The notes under the pieces: model-generated
What the model saw: the letters and a program-made list of their open reading frames with translations, nothing else
The model's database searches: none
What the model was told of the DNA's origin: nothing
Shown: positions 1 to 5,981 of the stretch, in pieces
Numbering within the stretch: position 1 is the first letter of the stretch
Layout: each line of letters starts with the position of its first letter
Assembly: GCA_026983685.1 (NCBI GenBank)
Contig: JALSTO010000244.1
Coordinates: 1 to 9,041 of the forward strand
Reading direction: 5' to 3'
Origin: Aquificaceae bacterium
GTDB lineage: Bacteria > Aquificota > Aquificia > Aquificales > Aquificaceae
Length of the DNA stretch: 9,041 nucleotides
Translations under genes and position numbers: made by a program

Positions 1-1583
1 ATGTTAGCAAAGGATGCCTCAACTCCGAGGCTTCTCAGGGTCCTTATGAGCCTTATTATCGTTTCAGAGCCGGTTGCATCCACGTAGTTCACTGCCTCCA
101 TATCAATGAGGACGTACCTCAGAGGAAGGCTTCTCAATCTCTCCTTTGCCCTGTCAAGGATATAGTCGTAAACGTACTGAGCGTTCCCGAAGTATATTGA
201 CATGTTTGGTCTTATGTAGAGTATCTGAGGGCACTCAGGAAGGTTCCTCTTTTCCGCGTTAACAAAGGTTCCCGACTCCGGGTCCCTTGATAGGATAACT
301 ATCCTTGGGTACATAGTCCTGTAAACAAAGCTTCCCAAGGACAGGAGCACACCCAAGGTTATGGCAACCCAGAGGTCCATGAAGAAGACGGACAGGAAGG
401 TGAGTCCCGCAACCATTCCGTCCATCCTGTTTATCCTGTAAAGCCTGAATATGTCCTGCGGTCTTATGAGACCTATAACTGCGGACAGAACTACCGCGGA
501 GAGGGTAGCCTTGGGAAGGTAGTAGAAGGCTGGAGCGAAGAGGAAGAGGGTAGCTCCAACCAATAAACCAGTTATAACACTTGCAAGGGGTGACTTAGCT
601 CCGAGGGCAAAGTTGAGTGATGACCTGGAAAAGGACCCTCCCGCAGGGAAACCTTTAAAGAAGGAGACCGCAACGTTTGCAAGCCCCTGTCCTATAAGCT
701 CCTGATTAGGGTTCCATCTATCACCCACCCTTATGGCAAGGGTCTTGGCTATGGCAACAGCCTCTATCAGTCCGAAGAAGGCAACGACGAGAGCACCACC
801 CCACATCTTGCTCATGCTCTGGAGATCAAGGGGAGGAATGCTCGGGTCCGGAAGTCCCTGAGGCACATGCCCTACTATCGCAACACCCTTGTCGGTAAGG
901 TGCAGGAGATAGGTTATAACAGAGGTTATAACTACTGCAAGGAGGGCACCAGGTATGTAGGGGCTTATCTTTTTTGAAACCCAGATTACGAAATAGGCAC
1001 CGACGCCTATGGCTAAGGTGTAAGGATTTGTGAGCTCAATCTTCTGGACTATGTCGGAGATTATGGTAAAGATGTGGGTCGTGTTAGTTATGGGAAAGCC
1101 GAAGAGATGCTTGAACTGGGAAAGGGCTATGACCATAGCACCCGCAGCTGTAAAGCCGATGACAACACTGTTTGAAATGAGGTCAACCACAAAGCCAAGC
1201 TTGAATACGCCGACCGCAAGCCTGACGATACCAACCATGAGAGCAAGGAGCCCCATGTAGGCTACCCACATATCTGTTTGGGGTTCAAGGTTAAGCCCGT
1301 ATAGAACCGACGCGGAGAGAAGACAGGTCATGGCAACGGGACCCGTACCGAGGAATCTTGAACTACCGAATACCGCAGCGACTATCGTTGCTATAAAAGC
1401 TGTGTACAAACCCGTTATAGGGGGCATGCCAGCAAGAAGGGCATAAGCCATAGCCTGGGGGACATAAACCGCAGAGACAGTTATCCCCGCTATGAGGTCC
1501 CTTATGAAACCTTCTTTTGAGTAGTCCTTAAACCAGCGGAAGAAGGGGAGTGGTGCCTTAGCTATTAGACCAGCGGTGTCCAT
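1..1583 (-). CDS. SulP-family anion permease with STAS domain (3' end outside window)
   Basis: This is an inner-membrane transporter of the SulP (SLC26-like) family, which moves sulfate, bicarbonate or related anions; the substrate cannot be read from sequence. The 527 visible residues begin with the typical short cytoplasmic lead (FRWFKDY), followed by DLIAGITV and the SulP signature at about residues 42-60 (PQAMAYALLAG, then MPPITGLY). About ten or more hydrophobic segments follow to about residue 425. The C-terminal part (about 430 onward) is a STAS domain with D494, the V501-D502-A503-T504-G505 turn and LIRTLRSLGV. The left edge removes only the end of STAS. ATG at 1583 is chosen because family homology starts right after it and the next in-frame Met lies inside the first membrane segment. 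No Shine-Dalgarno is visible. A terminator separates it from groEL upstream, so it is probably its own transcription unit. Confidence 0.9.
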   Translation of the reverse strand, partial: MDTAGLIAKAPLPFFRWFKDYSKEGFIRDLIAGITVSAVYVPQAMAYALLAGMPPITGLYTAFIATIVAAVFGSSRFLGTGPVAMTCLLSASVLYGLNLEPQTDMWVAYMGLLALMVGIVRLAVGVFKLGFVVDLISNSVVIGFTAAGAMVIALSQFKHLFGFPITNTTHIFTIISDIVQKIELTNPYTLAIGVGAYFVIWVSKKISPYIPGALLAVVITSVITYLLHLTDKGVAIVGHVPQGLPDPSIPPLDLQSMSKMWGGALVVAFFGLIEAVAIAKTLAIRVGDRWNPNQELIGQGLANVAVSFFKGFPAGGSFSRSSLNFALGAKSPLASVITGLLVGATLFLFAPAFYYLPKATLSAVVLSAVIGLIRPQDIFRLYRINRMDGMVAGLTFLSVFFMDLWVAITLGVLLSLGSFVYRTMYPRIVILSRDPESGTFVNAEKRNLPECPQILYIRPNMSIYFGNAQYVYDYILDRAKERLRSLPLRYVLIDMEAVNYVDATGSETIIRLIRTLRSLGVEASFAN

Positions 1584-1595
1584 TCTTAAAACAGA

Positions 1596-1601
1596 ATTAT
1601 A
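1596..1601 (-). promoter_or_regulatory. -10 element (TATAAT) of the SulP gene
   Basis: On the minus strand a perfect TATAAT lies 12 bp upstream of the SulP ATG. Transcription would start about 5 nt before the ATG, giving an almost leaderless mRNA, which fits the absence of a Shine-Dalgarno. No good -35 hexamer lies 16-18 bp upstream; that position is AT-rich and overlaps a direct repeat. This suggests help from an activator. Confidence 0.5.
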
Positions 1602-1622
1602 AAACAGGAATGCGGATTGATT

Positions 1623-1655
1623 TTATAAGAATTTCTTTAAGTCCTTATAAGAATT
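1623..1655. repeat. Two 11-bp direct repeats (TTATAAGAATT) upstream of the SulP promoter
   Basis: Identical 11-mers TTATAAGAATT occur at 1623-1633 and 1645-1655, exactly 22 bp apart, or about two helical turns. Relative to the start site inferred from the TATAAT box they are centred near -39 and -61, on the same DNA face. This is a usual placement for an activator that replaces a weak -35. AT-richness alone could produce some similarity, so the regulatory role is inference. Confidence 0.4.
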
Positions 1656-1677
1656 AAAAAGGGGGCTTGAAGCCCCC
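1655..1677 (-). terminator. Intrinsic terminator after groEL
   Basis: Read on the minus strand, GGGGGCT, a 3-nt loop and AGCCCCC form a perfect 7-bp GC-rich stem (1677-1661), followed directly by TTTTTA (1660-1655). It begins 15 nt after the groEL stop. It should end the groES-groEL transcript and insulate the downstream SulP gene. Confidence 0.9.
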
Positions 1678-1692
1678 TTGAAGGGTCTAAGG

Positions 1693-3330
1693 TCAGTCAA
1701 GCTCGGGCATGTCGGTCGGGGTCATCTCCTTCTTCTTGTCTTCGGGAAGGTCTGCTATCAGGGCTTCCGCTGTGAGCATCGTTCCGCCTACCGATGCAGC
1801 GTTCTCTATGGCTGTCCTGACGACCTTGGTCGGGTCTATTATTCCAGCCTCCATCATGTCAACGTACTCACCGTTTGCAGCGTTGAAGCCCCATGTCTTG
1901 CCCTTCTCCTTACCGAGCTCAATAACCTTCTCAAGGACTACGAAACCCTCAAATCCGGCGTTATAGGCTATCTGCCTGAGGGGAGTCCTGCAGGCTTTCT
2001 TGACTATATCAACGCCGAGACCCTGATCCTCGTTCTCAACCTCAACATTGTCAAGCTCTTCAGAAGCTCTGACGAGGGCGACGCCTCCTCCGGGAACTAT
2101 TCCTTCCTCAACCGCTGCCTTGGTTGCGTGGACTGCATCTTCAACCCTTGCCTTCTTCTCCTTAAGTTCTGCTTCGGTTGCAGCACCGACTCTTATAACC
2201 GCAACCCCTCCAGAGAGCTTAGCGAGTCTCTCCTGAAGCTTCTCTCTGTCGTAGTCGGAGGTGGTCTCCTGTATCTGCTTCTTTATCTGCTCTATCCTCG
2301 CCTTTATGTCCTCCTCCTTACCCTTACCACCAACTATGGTGGTGTTCTCCTTGTCAACAACAACCTTGTCAGCCCTTCCGAGCATGTCAAGGGTGACGGA
2401 CTCAAGTTTGATGCCGAGGTCCTCCATTATGGCTGTTCCGCCTGTGAGTGTCGCTATGTCCTGGAGGTAGTCCTTCCTCCTCTGACCGAATCCGGGAGCT
2501 TTGACGGCGCAGGCTTTGAGAACACCCTTTATGTGGTTCACAACGAGGGTTGCAAGAGCTTCTCCCTCAACATCCTCAGCTATAACGAGGAGGGGCTTTC
2601 CTGCCCTTACCACCTGCTCAAGGACAGGGAGCAGGTCTTTGACGTTGGATATCTTCTTTTCATAGATGAGTATGTAAGGCTCTTCAAGGACGCACTGCAT
2701 CTTGTCGGGGTCGGTTACGAAGTAGGGAGAGAGGTATCCTCTGTCAAACTGCATACCCTGAACGGTCTCAAGGGTAGTCTCCGCGGACTTGGACTCCTCA
2801 ACCGTTATGACGCCATCCTTACCCACAGCCTCCATAGCGTCCGCTATTATCTTTCCTATCTCAGGGTCGTTGTTGGCGGATATGGTAGCTACCTGCTCAA
2901 TCTCAGTCCTTCCCTTAACCTCAACCGAAAGTTCTTTGATGCTCTCCACAACCTTCTTAACAGCCTTGTCTATACCCCTCTTTACGTCCATCGGGTTGGC
3001 ACCAGAGGCGATAGCCTTCAGACCCTCGTGGAATATAGCCTGAGCCAGTATTGTGGCCGTGGTAGTTCCGTCACCCGCAACGTCCGCAGTCTTGGAGGCA
3101 ACCTCCTTAACAAGCTGGGCACCTATGTCCTCGTACTTGTCCTTGAGCTCAATTTCCTTGGCGACGGTGACACCGTCCTTGGTAACCACCGGAGTCCCCC
3201 AGTTCTTGCCTAAGATTACCTCTCTACCTCTGGGACCAAGGGTTACCTTAACAGCGTTTGCAAGCTTGTCAACACCAGCCTTGAGCTTTGCCCTTGCCTC
3301 TTCACTATAGATAATTCCCTTTGCTGCCAT
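1693..3330 (-). CDS. groEL: 60-kDa chaperonin GroEL
   Basis: ATP-driven folding chaperonin; family members form a double ring of 14 subunits in the cytoplasm and work with the GroES cap. The 545-residue protein is full length and collinear with the family. It shows the N-terminal [10 protein letters not shown] nucleotide-binding segment, [15 protein letters not shown] with the conserved ATPase-site Asp, the AGDGTTTAT phosphate-binding loop near residue 86, an apical domain around residues 190-375, and the late equatorial motifs GGGVALVR and NAGFEG. The ATG at 3330 is preceded by an excellent AAGGAGG with about 8 nt spacing. It lies 32 bp downstream of groES in one operon and is followed by a strong terminator. 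One oddity is the tail, which ends in DMPELD and lacks the GGM-repeat found in most bacterial GroELs. Confidence 0.99.
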   Translation of the reverse strand: MAAKGIIYSEEARAKLKAGVDKLANAVKVTLGPRGREVILGKNWGTPVVTKDGVTVAKEIELKDKYEDIGAQLVKEVASKTADVAGDGTTTATILAQAIFHEGLKAIASGANPMDVKRGIDKAVKKVVESIKELSVEVKGRTEIEQVATISANNDPEIGKIIADAMEAVGKDGVITVEESKSAETTLETVQGMQFDRGYLSPYFVTDPDKMQCVLEEPYILIYEKKISNVKDLLPVLEQVVRAGKPLLVIAEDVEGEALATLVVNHIKGVLKACAVKAPGFGQRRKDYLQDIATLTGGTAIMEDLGIKLESVTLDMLGRADKVVVDKENTTIVGGKGKEEDIKARIEQIKKQIQETTSDYDREKLQERLAKLSGGVAVIRVGAATEAELKEKKARVEDAVHATKAAVEEGIVPGGGVALVRASEELDNVEVENEDQGLGVDIVKKACRTPLRQIAYNAGFEGFVVLEKVIELGKEKGKTWGFNAANGEYVDMMEAGIIDPTKVVRTAIENAASVGGTMLTAEALIADLPEDKKKEMTPTDMPELD

Positions 3331-3362
3331 CTCTCACACCTCCTTATAAGTGTTTTAATTTT

Positions 3363-3674
3363 TCAAGCGGTAACTTTTGCATCCTCAACTATTGCGAGGA
3401 CTTCGTCCTCGGACATGATCAGGTACTTCTCTCCATCAAGCTCAACTTCGGTTCCAGCGTACTTGTTAAAGAGAACCACGTCCCCTTCCTTTACCTTCAG
3501 GGGCTTGAGCTCCCCGTTGTTGAGGAGCTTACCTTCACCTACAGCTATCACCTCACCCATCTGGGGTTTCTCCTTCGCCGTGTCCGGAATGATAATTCCA
3601 GAGGGGGTTTTCTGCTCCTGTTCTTCAAAGCGCCTTACTACGATCTTATCGTAAAGGGGCTTCAGCTTCGCCAT
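3363..3674 (-). CDS. groES: 10-kDa co-chaperonin GroES
   Basis: Heptameric lid that caps the GroEL chamber. The 103-residue product has the standard order: [12 protein letters not shown] strand at the N-terminus, mobile loop with [21 protein letters not shown] (split here: conserved T-x-S/G-G-I-I-I-P), [22 protein letters not shown] and the closing EDEVLAIVE. The ATG at 3674 is preferred over an in-frame GTG at 3680, because the AGGAGG at 3683-3688 is 8 nt from the ATG but only 2 nt from the GTG; the GTG form would add only two residues. It is the first gene of the groES-groEL operon, with a strong promoter directly upstream. No CIRCE heat-shock operator is visible. Confidence 0.97.
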   Translation of the reverse strand: MAKLKPLYDKIVVRRFEEQEQKTPSGIIIPDTAKEKPQMGEVIAVGEGKLLNNGELKPLKVKEGDVVLFNKYAGTEVELDGEKYLIMSEDEVLAIVEDAKVTA

Positions 3675-3682
3675 CTTCACTA

Positions 3683-3688
3683 CCTCCT
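3683..3688 (-). promoter_or_regulatory. Ribosome binding site that fixes the groES start
   Basis: AGGAGG on the minus strand sits 8 nt before the ATG at 3674 and only 2 nt before the upstream in-frame GTG at 3680, so it supports the ATG. Confidence 0.8.
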
Positions 3689-3710
3689 TCCGTTTTTATT
3701 TTCAGTGAAA

Positions 3711-3739
3711 ATTATATTAACCTCTATCCCCCTTGTCAA
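3711..3739 (-). promoter_or_regulatory. Perfect-consensus sigma-70 promoter of groES-groEL
   Basis: On the minus strand, TTGACA (3739-3734) and TATAAT (3716-3711) are separated by exactly 17 bp, so both hexamers and the spacing match the housekeeping consensus. The inferred start near 3704 gives a leader of about 30 nt that contains the groES ribosome binding site. No inverted-repeat CIRCE element (TTAGCACTC-N9-GAGTGCTAA) and no obvious sigma-32 promoter was found in the 237-bp gap. Confidence 0.85.
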
Positions 3740-3767
3740 GAGGTTTGTGAGCAAAATTTGAGCCTCC

Positions 3768-3796
3768 TGAACATATATTTTATTAGCCTTTATACT
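3768..3796 (+). promoter_or_regulatory. Candidate promoter for the YeeE/YedE gene
   Basis: TGAACA (3768-3773), a 17-bp spacer and TATACT (3791-3796) match the sigma-70 consensus at 4/6 and 5/6 positions. The transcript would start near 3803 and have a leader of about 110 nt carrying the palindrome at 3828-3841. A competing candidate is TTGGCG (3851) with an 18-bp spacer and TAACAT (3875), which would start just before the ribosome binding site. Confidence 0.35.
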
Positions 3797-3827
3797 CACA
3801 TACATGGGATGCACTCCCTCTCCTGCG

Positions 3828-3841
3828 TTATAGCCCTATAA
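3828..3841. promoter_or_regulatory. 14-bp palindrome upstream of the YeeE/YedE gene
   Basis: TTATAG-CC-CTATAA is a perfect inverted repeat (6+6 around CC) in an otherwise unstructured leader, 70 bp before the start codon. It lies between the two promoter candidates and could be a dimeric regulator's operator. No regulator can be assigned. Confidence 0.3.
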
Positions 3842-3911
3842 GTTTTTCTTTTGGCGGAATAAGGATGATTTCAATAACATACTTCTTCAGACATTCCGAG
3901 GAGGAGCCAAG

Positions 3912-5192
3912 ATGGAGACCATAAGGGAGATATACAGCCATCTCTTCCGGAAGCAGTGGCCCGCCTGGGTTGGTGGTATAACCATGGGCTTCATAGTCGT
4001 CCTTATGTTCGTATGGGGAGCTCCGTGGGCTGTCACCAACGGAATAATAATCTGGGGAGACAACATACTAAAGCCCATACTCTACCCGGATGCGGAGGTT
4101 CAGAGTCCCATATGGCAGTTCACAGCTCTGATAAACTGGGCTTTCCTGCTGGGAGCCTTCATATCAGCACTTCTGGGCGGAGACTTCAGGATAAGCATAC
4201 CGAGCTTTAAGGAGTTCCTGATGGGTGCCTTCGGTGGAACTCTGATGGGAATAGGAGCCTTCTTAGCTTTCGGTTGTACCATAGGAGCCTTCCTCGTCGG
4301 CTTTGCTGCTCTTTCAGCCTCGGGCATAACGATGATGATAGGTCTCGGTCTCGGGGCTTACACGGGTCTGAGGCTATACATGTGGCTCCTCACAAAGGGA
4401 TGGGGTACTCCCGGAAGGGCAATTGACGTGCCCGTAAACCTGCAGGTGCTACTCGGTGTCATCCTCTTCGTGCTGACAATAGGTCTCATAATCTTTGTAG
4501 ATAGGGAAGTATCAACCTATGCACCCGCTCTCGGTCTTGGTTCCGTTAAGGTGACAGCGGGCTCCCTCATATTCTTCGGAGTGGTGCTGGGGATAATCAA
4601 CCAGAGGACGAGGTTCTGTTTCGTTAGAGCTTTCAGGGAACCCTTCATGACGGGTGAGGGCAACATGACGAGGGCTGCAGCAACAGCCCTGATGATCGCC
4701 GCTGTCTTCGGTCTAATAGTTAAGTTCTCTCCCATTGCGGGCATAGTGGAGATACCCGACGTTCAGGATATGCTCTCAATAGAGATGACAGCTCCTCCCT
4801 CCATAAAGGCGATGATGGTTGCTCCCTCCTTCCCGATAGGCTCACTCATAGGTGGCTTTATATTCGGTATAGGAATGACCCTTGCAGGTGGCTGTTCGGT
4901 GGGAAGCTTCTGGAGAGCAGGCGAGGGGTCCCTGAAGAACATGACCGCCATACTCTTCTACGCCCTCGGTGGCTCTGTCTTCGCCTTCATATACAGAAAG
5001 GTGGAACCTTCTATACTCAAGGCGTTCTCGGGGCTGTATGAGAAGCTCGGCGCCACCAACGCAACAGGTAAGAAGTTATTCTTGCCCGACGCCCTCGGTC
5101 CGGAGTGGGCTCTTGCTGTTTTCCTCCTGTTCGCTATAGGTTGGTTCCTCTTCGCAACGTGGAACGAGAGGACTATGAAGTTCACCTTATAG
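3912..5192 (+). CDS. YeeE/YedE-family sulfur-compound transporter (two YeeE repeats)
   Basis: Integral membrane protein of the YeeE/YedE family. Characterised relatives take up thiosulfate, and others are tied to selenium or persulfide handling, so the exact substrate is open. The 426 residues hold two YeeE units. The first has the Cys motif FGCTIGAFLVGF (C122), and the second has RFCFVRAF (C236) and AGGCSVGSFWR (C328). These three Cys match the conserved set proposed to relay the sulfur substrate through the pore. Roughly nine or more hydrophobic segments are visible. ATG 3912 follows an excellent GAGGAGG. No TusA/TsuB-type SirA-like partner gene is adjacent, unlike many thiosulfate-uptake pairs, but two DsrE-fold genes lie on the facing strand. 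Its 3' end overlaps the convergent merR gene by 11 bp. Confidence 0.88.
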   Translation: METIREIYSHLFRKQWPAWVGGITMGFIVVLMFVWGAPWAVTNGIIIWGDNILKPILYPDAEVQSPIWQFTALINWAFLLGAFISALLGGDFRISIPSFKEFLMGAFGGTLMGIGAFLAFGCTIGAFLVGFAALSASGITMMIGLGLGAYTGLRLYMWLLTKGWGTPGRAIDVPVNLQVLLGVILFVLTIGLIIFVDREVSTYAPALGLGSVKVTAGSLIFFGVVLGIINQRTRFCFVRAFREPFMTGEGNMTRAAATALMIAAVFGLIVKFSPIAGIVEIPDVQDMLSIEMTAPPSIKAMMVAPSFPIGSLIGGFIFGIGMTLAGGCSVGSFWRAGEGSLKNMTAILFYALGGSVFAFIYRKVEPSILKAFSGLYEKLGATNATGKKLFLPDALGPEWALAVFLLFAIGWFLFATWNERTMKFTL

Positions 5193-5565
5193 ACTCTATT
5201 ATCGGGCAGAAGAGGGCTGGCTCAGCCCTCTCTTCTTCAAGCATATTCTCAAGGAGCTCCTTCTTACGTTCAAGCTCATCTATCAAATTCTCTATATCCT
5301 CCAGCTTCTTCTTTATCTTCTCTCTGACACACCCGCAGGGTCTCTCTCCAGAAAATTTCAGGGAGAGTATTTCCTTTACCTCCTCAAGTGTGAAGCCCAG
5401 CCTCTTAGCCTTAAGTATGAACTCGCATATCTGGAGATGTTCCTCGGAGTAATCCCTGTAACCCGAGATGTTGCGGGGCACGGACGGAAGGAGACCTACC
5501 TCCTCCCAGTAGCGAAGGGTCTTTGGATTTAGACCGAGTCTCTTAGCAAGCTCCCCTATCCTCAT
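5182..5565 (-). CDS. MerR-family metal/thiol-responsive transcriptional regulator
   Basis: Dimeric activator of the metal-sensing MerR branch. Residues 1-70 form the winged-helix DNA-binding domain (IGELAKRLGL, TLRYWEEVGLL, GYRDYSEEHL, LGFTLEEVKEIL). Residues 81-112 form the long dimerisation coiled coil. Three likely sensor Cys stand out: C77 and C79 in PCGCVR at the start of the coiled coil, and C120 in FCPIIESI. C77 aligns with the residue that is Ser in CueR and Cys in ZntR/MerR, and C120 matches CueR C120. The first Cys of the usual metal-binding loop (CueR C112) appears to be Glu here. Its ATG overlaps the upstream stop as ATGA, so translation is probably coupled. The CueR-like operator at 7505-7535, ahead of this operon, is its most likely target. 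Confidence 0.88.
   Translation of the reverse strand: MRIGELAKRLGLNPKTLRYWEEVGLLPSVPRNISGYRDYSEEHLQICEFILKAKRLGFTLEEVKEILSLKFSGERPCGCVREKIKKKLEDIENLIDELERKKELLENMLEEERAEPALFCPIIESIR
5211..5237 (+). terminator. Hairpin terminator of the YeeE gene, inside the merR coding region
   Basis: AGAGGGCTG (5211-5219), loop GCT and CAGCCCTCT (5223-5231) form a perfect 9-bp stem 18 nt after the YeeE stop, followed by pyrimidine-rich CTTCTT rather than a clean T-run. The DNA also codes for the C-terminal region of the convergent MerR protein. Confidence 0.5.
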
Positions 5566-5981
5566 AGGTATATAGGTATGTAGCCTCCTCTGACTTTCAA
5601 GACGTGGTACTCAAAACCAGACCTAACGGTCTCAACCCCCTCAAAGAGAGCATCCTCGGAGACTTCATACATTTTCATAGCCACCCTGCAGGCTTTGAAC
5701 TTCACACCGTATAGAATGAGGTTCTCTATCCTCTCCTCAAACTCCCCGTTTTCAAACCTGTCAAGGAACTTTATCCCCTCATCGTAAGCGACCACCTCTA
5801 TGTCCGCCCGAGCTCCCCACAGGTTTATCGCACCCCTTATGCGCCTGAAGACCATTTTGAAGCGCTTCCTGTCGTTGTAGGTAACGGGAAAGAGGATCCT
5901 TACAACTTCATCCTGTTCCTTCGCAAGGGAGGGTAAGGCTAAGAGGGCAGGCATCAGGAGGAAGAAGGACCTTCTGTTCAT
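5562..5981 (-). CDS. Exported DsrE-fold protein with a single cysteine
   Basis: A 139-residue protein with an N-terminal export signal: MNRRSFF, a hydrophobic core LLMPALLALP, and a likely cleavage after SLA at residue 20. The RRSFF stretch resembles a twin-arginine motif, so Tat export is possible, though Sec cannot be excluded. The remainder fits the short DsrE-superfamily fold: VVRILFPVTYN, ADIEVVAYDEGIKFL, NLILYGVKFKAC and the closing ETVRSGFEYHVLKVRGGY. C98 is the only Cys and sits where DsrE-like proteins carry their conserved persulfide-forming Cys. The assignment rests on pattern similarity and is moderate. Its ATG overlaps the stop of the CcdA-like gene (ATGA) and follows GGAGG with 7 nt spacing. 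Context suggests it is the periplasmic client of that membrane protein. Confidence 0.75.
   Translation of the reverse strand: MNRRSFFLLMPALLALPSLAKEQDEVVRILFPVTYNDRKRFKMVFRRIRGAINLWGARADIEVVAYDEGIKFLDRFENGEFEERIENLILYGVKFKACRVAMKMYEVSEDALFEGVETVRSGFEYHVLKVRGGYIPIYL

Noticed and set aside
1030..1260. Small plus-strand ORF within the SulP gene
   Set aside because: It is antisense to conserved membrane segments of SulP, with no ribosome binding site and no recognisable product.
1642..1651. Sequence CTTATAAGGA shared with the region before the groEL ribosome binding site (about 3340-3349)
   Set aside because: In groEL it includes the Shine-Dalgarno itself, so the match is probably chance plus AT-richness rather than a shared operator.
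1678..3213. 511-codon open frame antisense to groEL
   Set aside because: It lies entirely opposite the unmistakable groEL gene and its translation is low-complexity (Leu/Val/Tyr/Ser-rich) with no family resemblance. It is a shadow of the strong codon bias.
3804..3833. Nine-codon ORF in the yeeE leader as an attenuation peptide
   Set aside because: It has no ribosome binding site, no run of regulatory codons and no alternative terminator structure next to it.
3675..3911. CIRCE-type heat-shock operator upstream of groES
   Set aside because: No TTAGCACTC/GAGTGCTAA inverted repeat or near match was found.
3865..3924. 19-codon upstream ORF overlapping the yeeE start out of frame
   Set aside because: Its ribosome binding site is poor, and the excellent GAGGAGG belongs to the ATG at 3912. 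Nothing supports translation.
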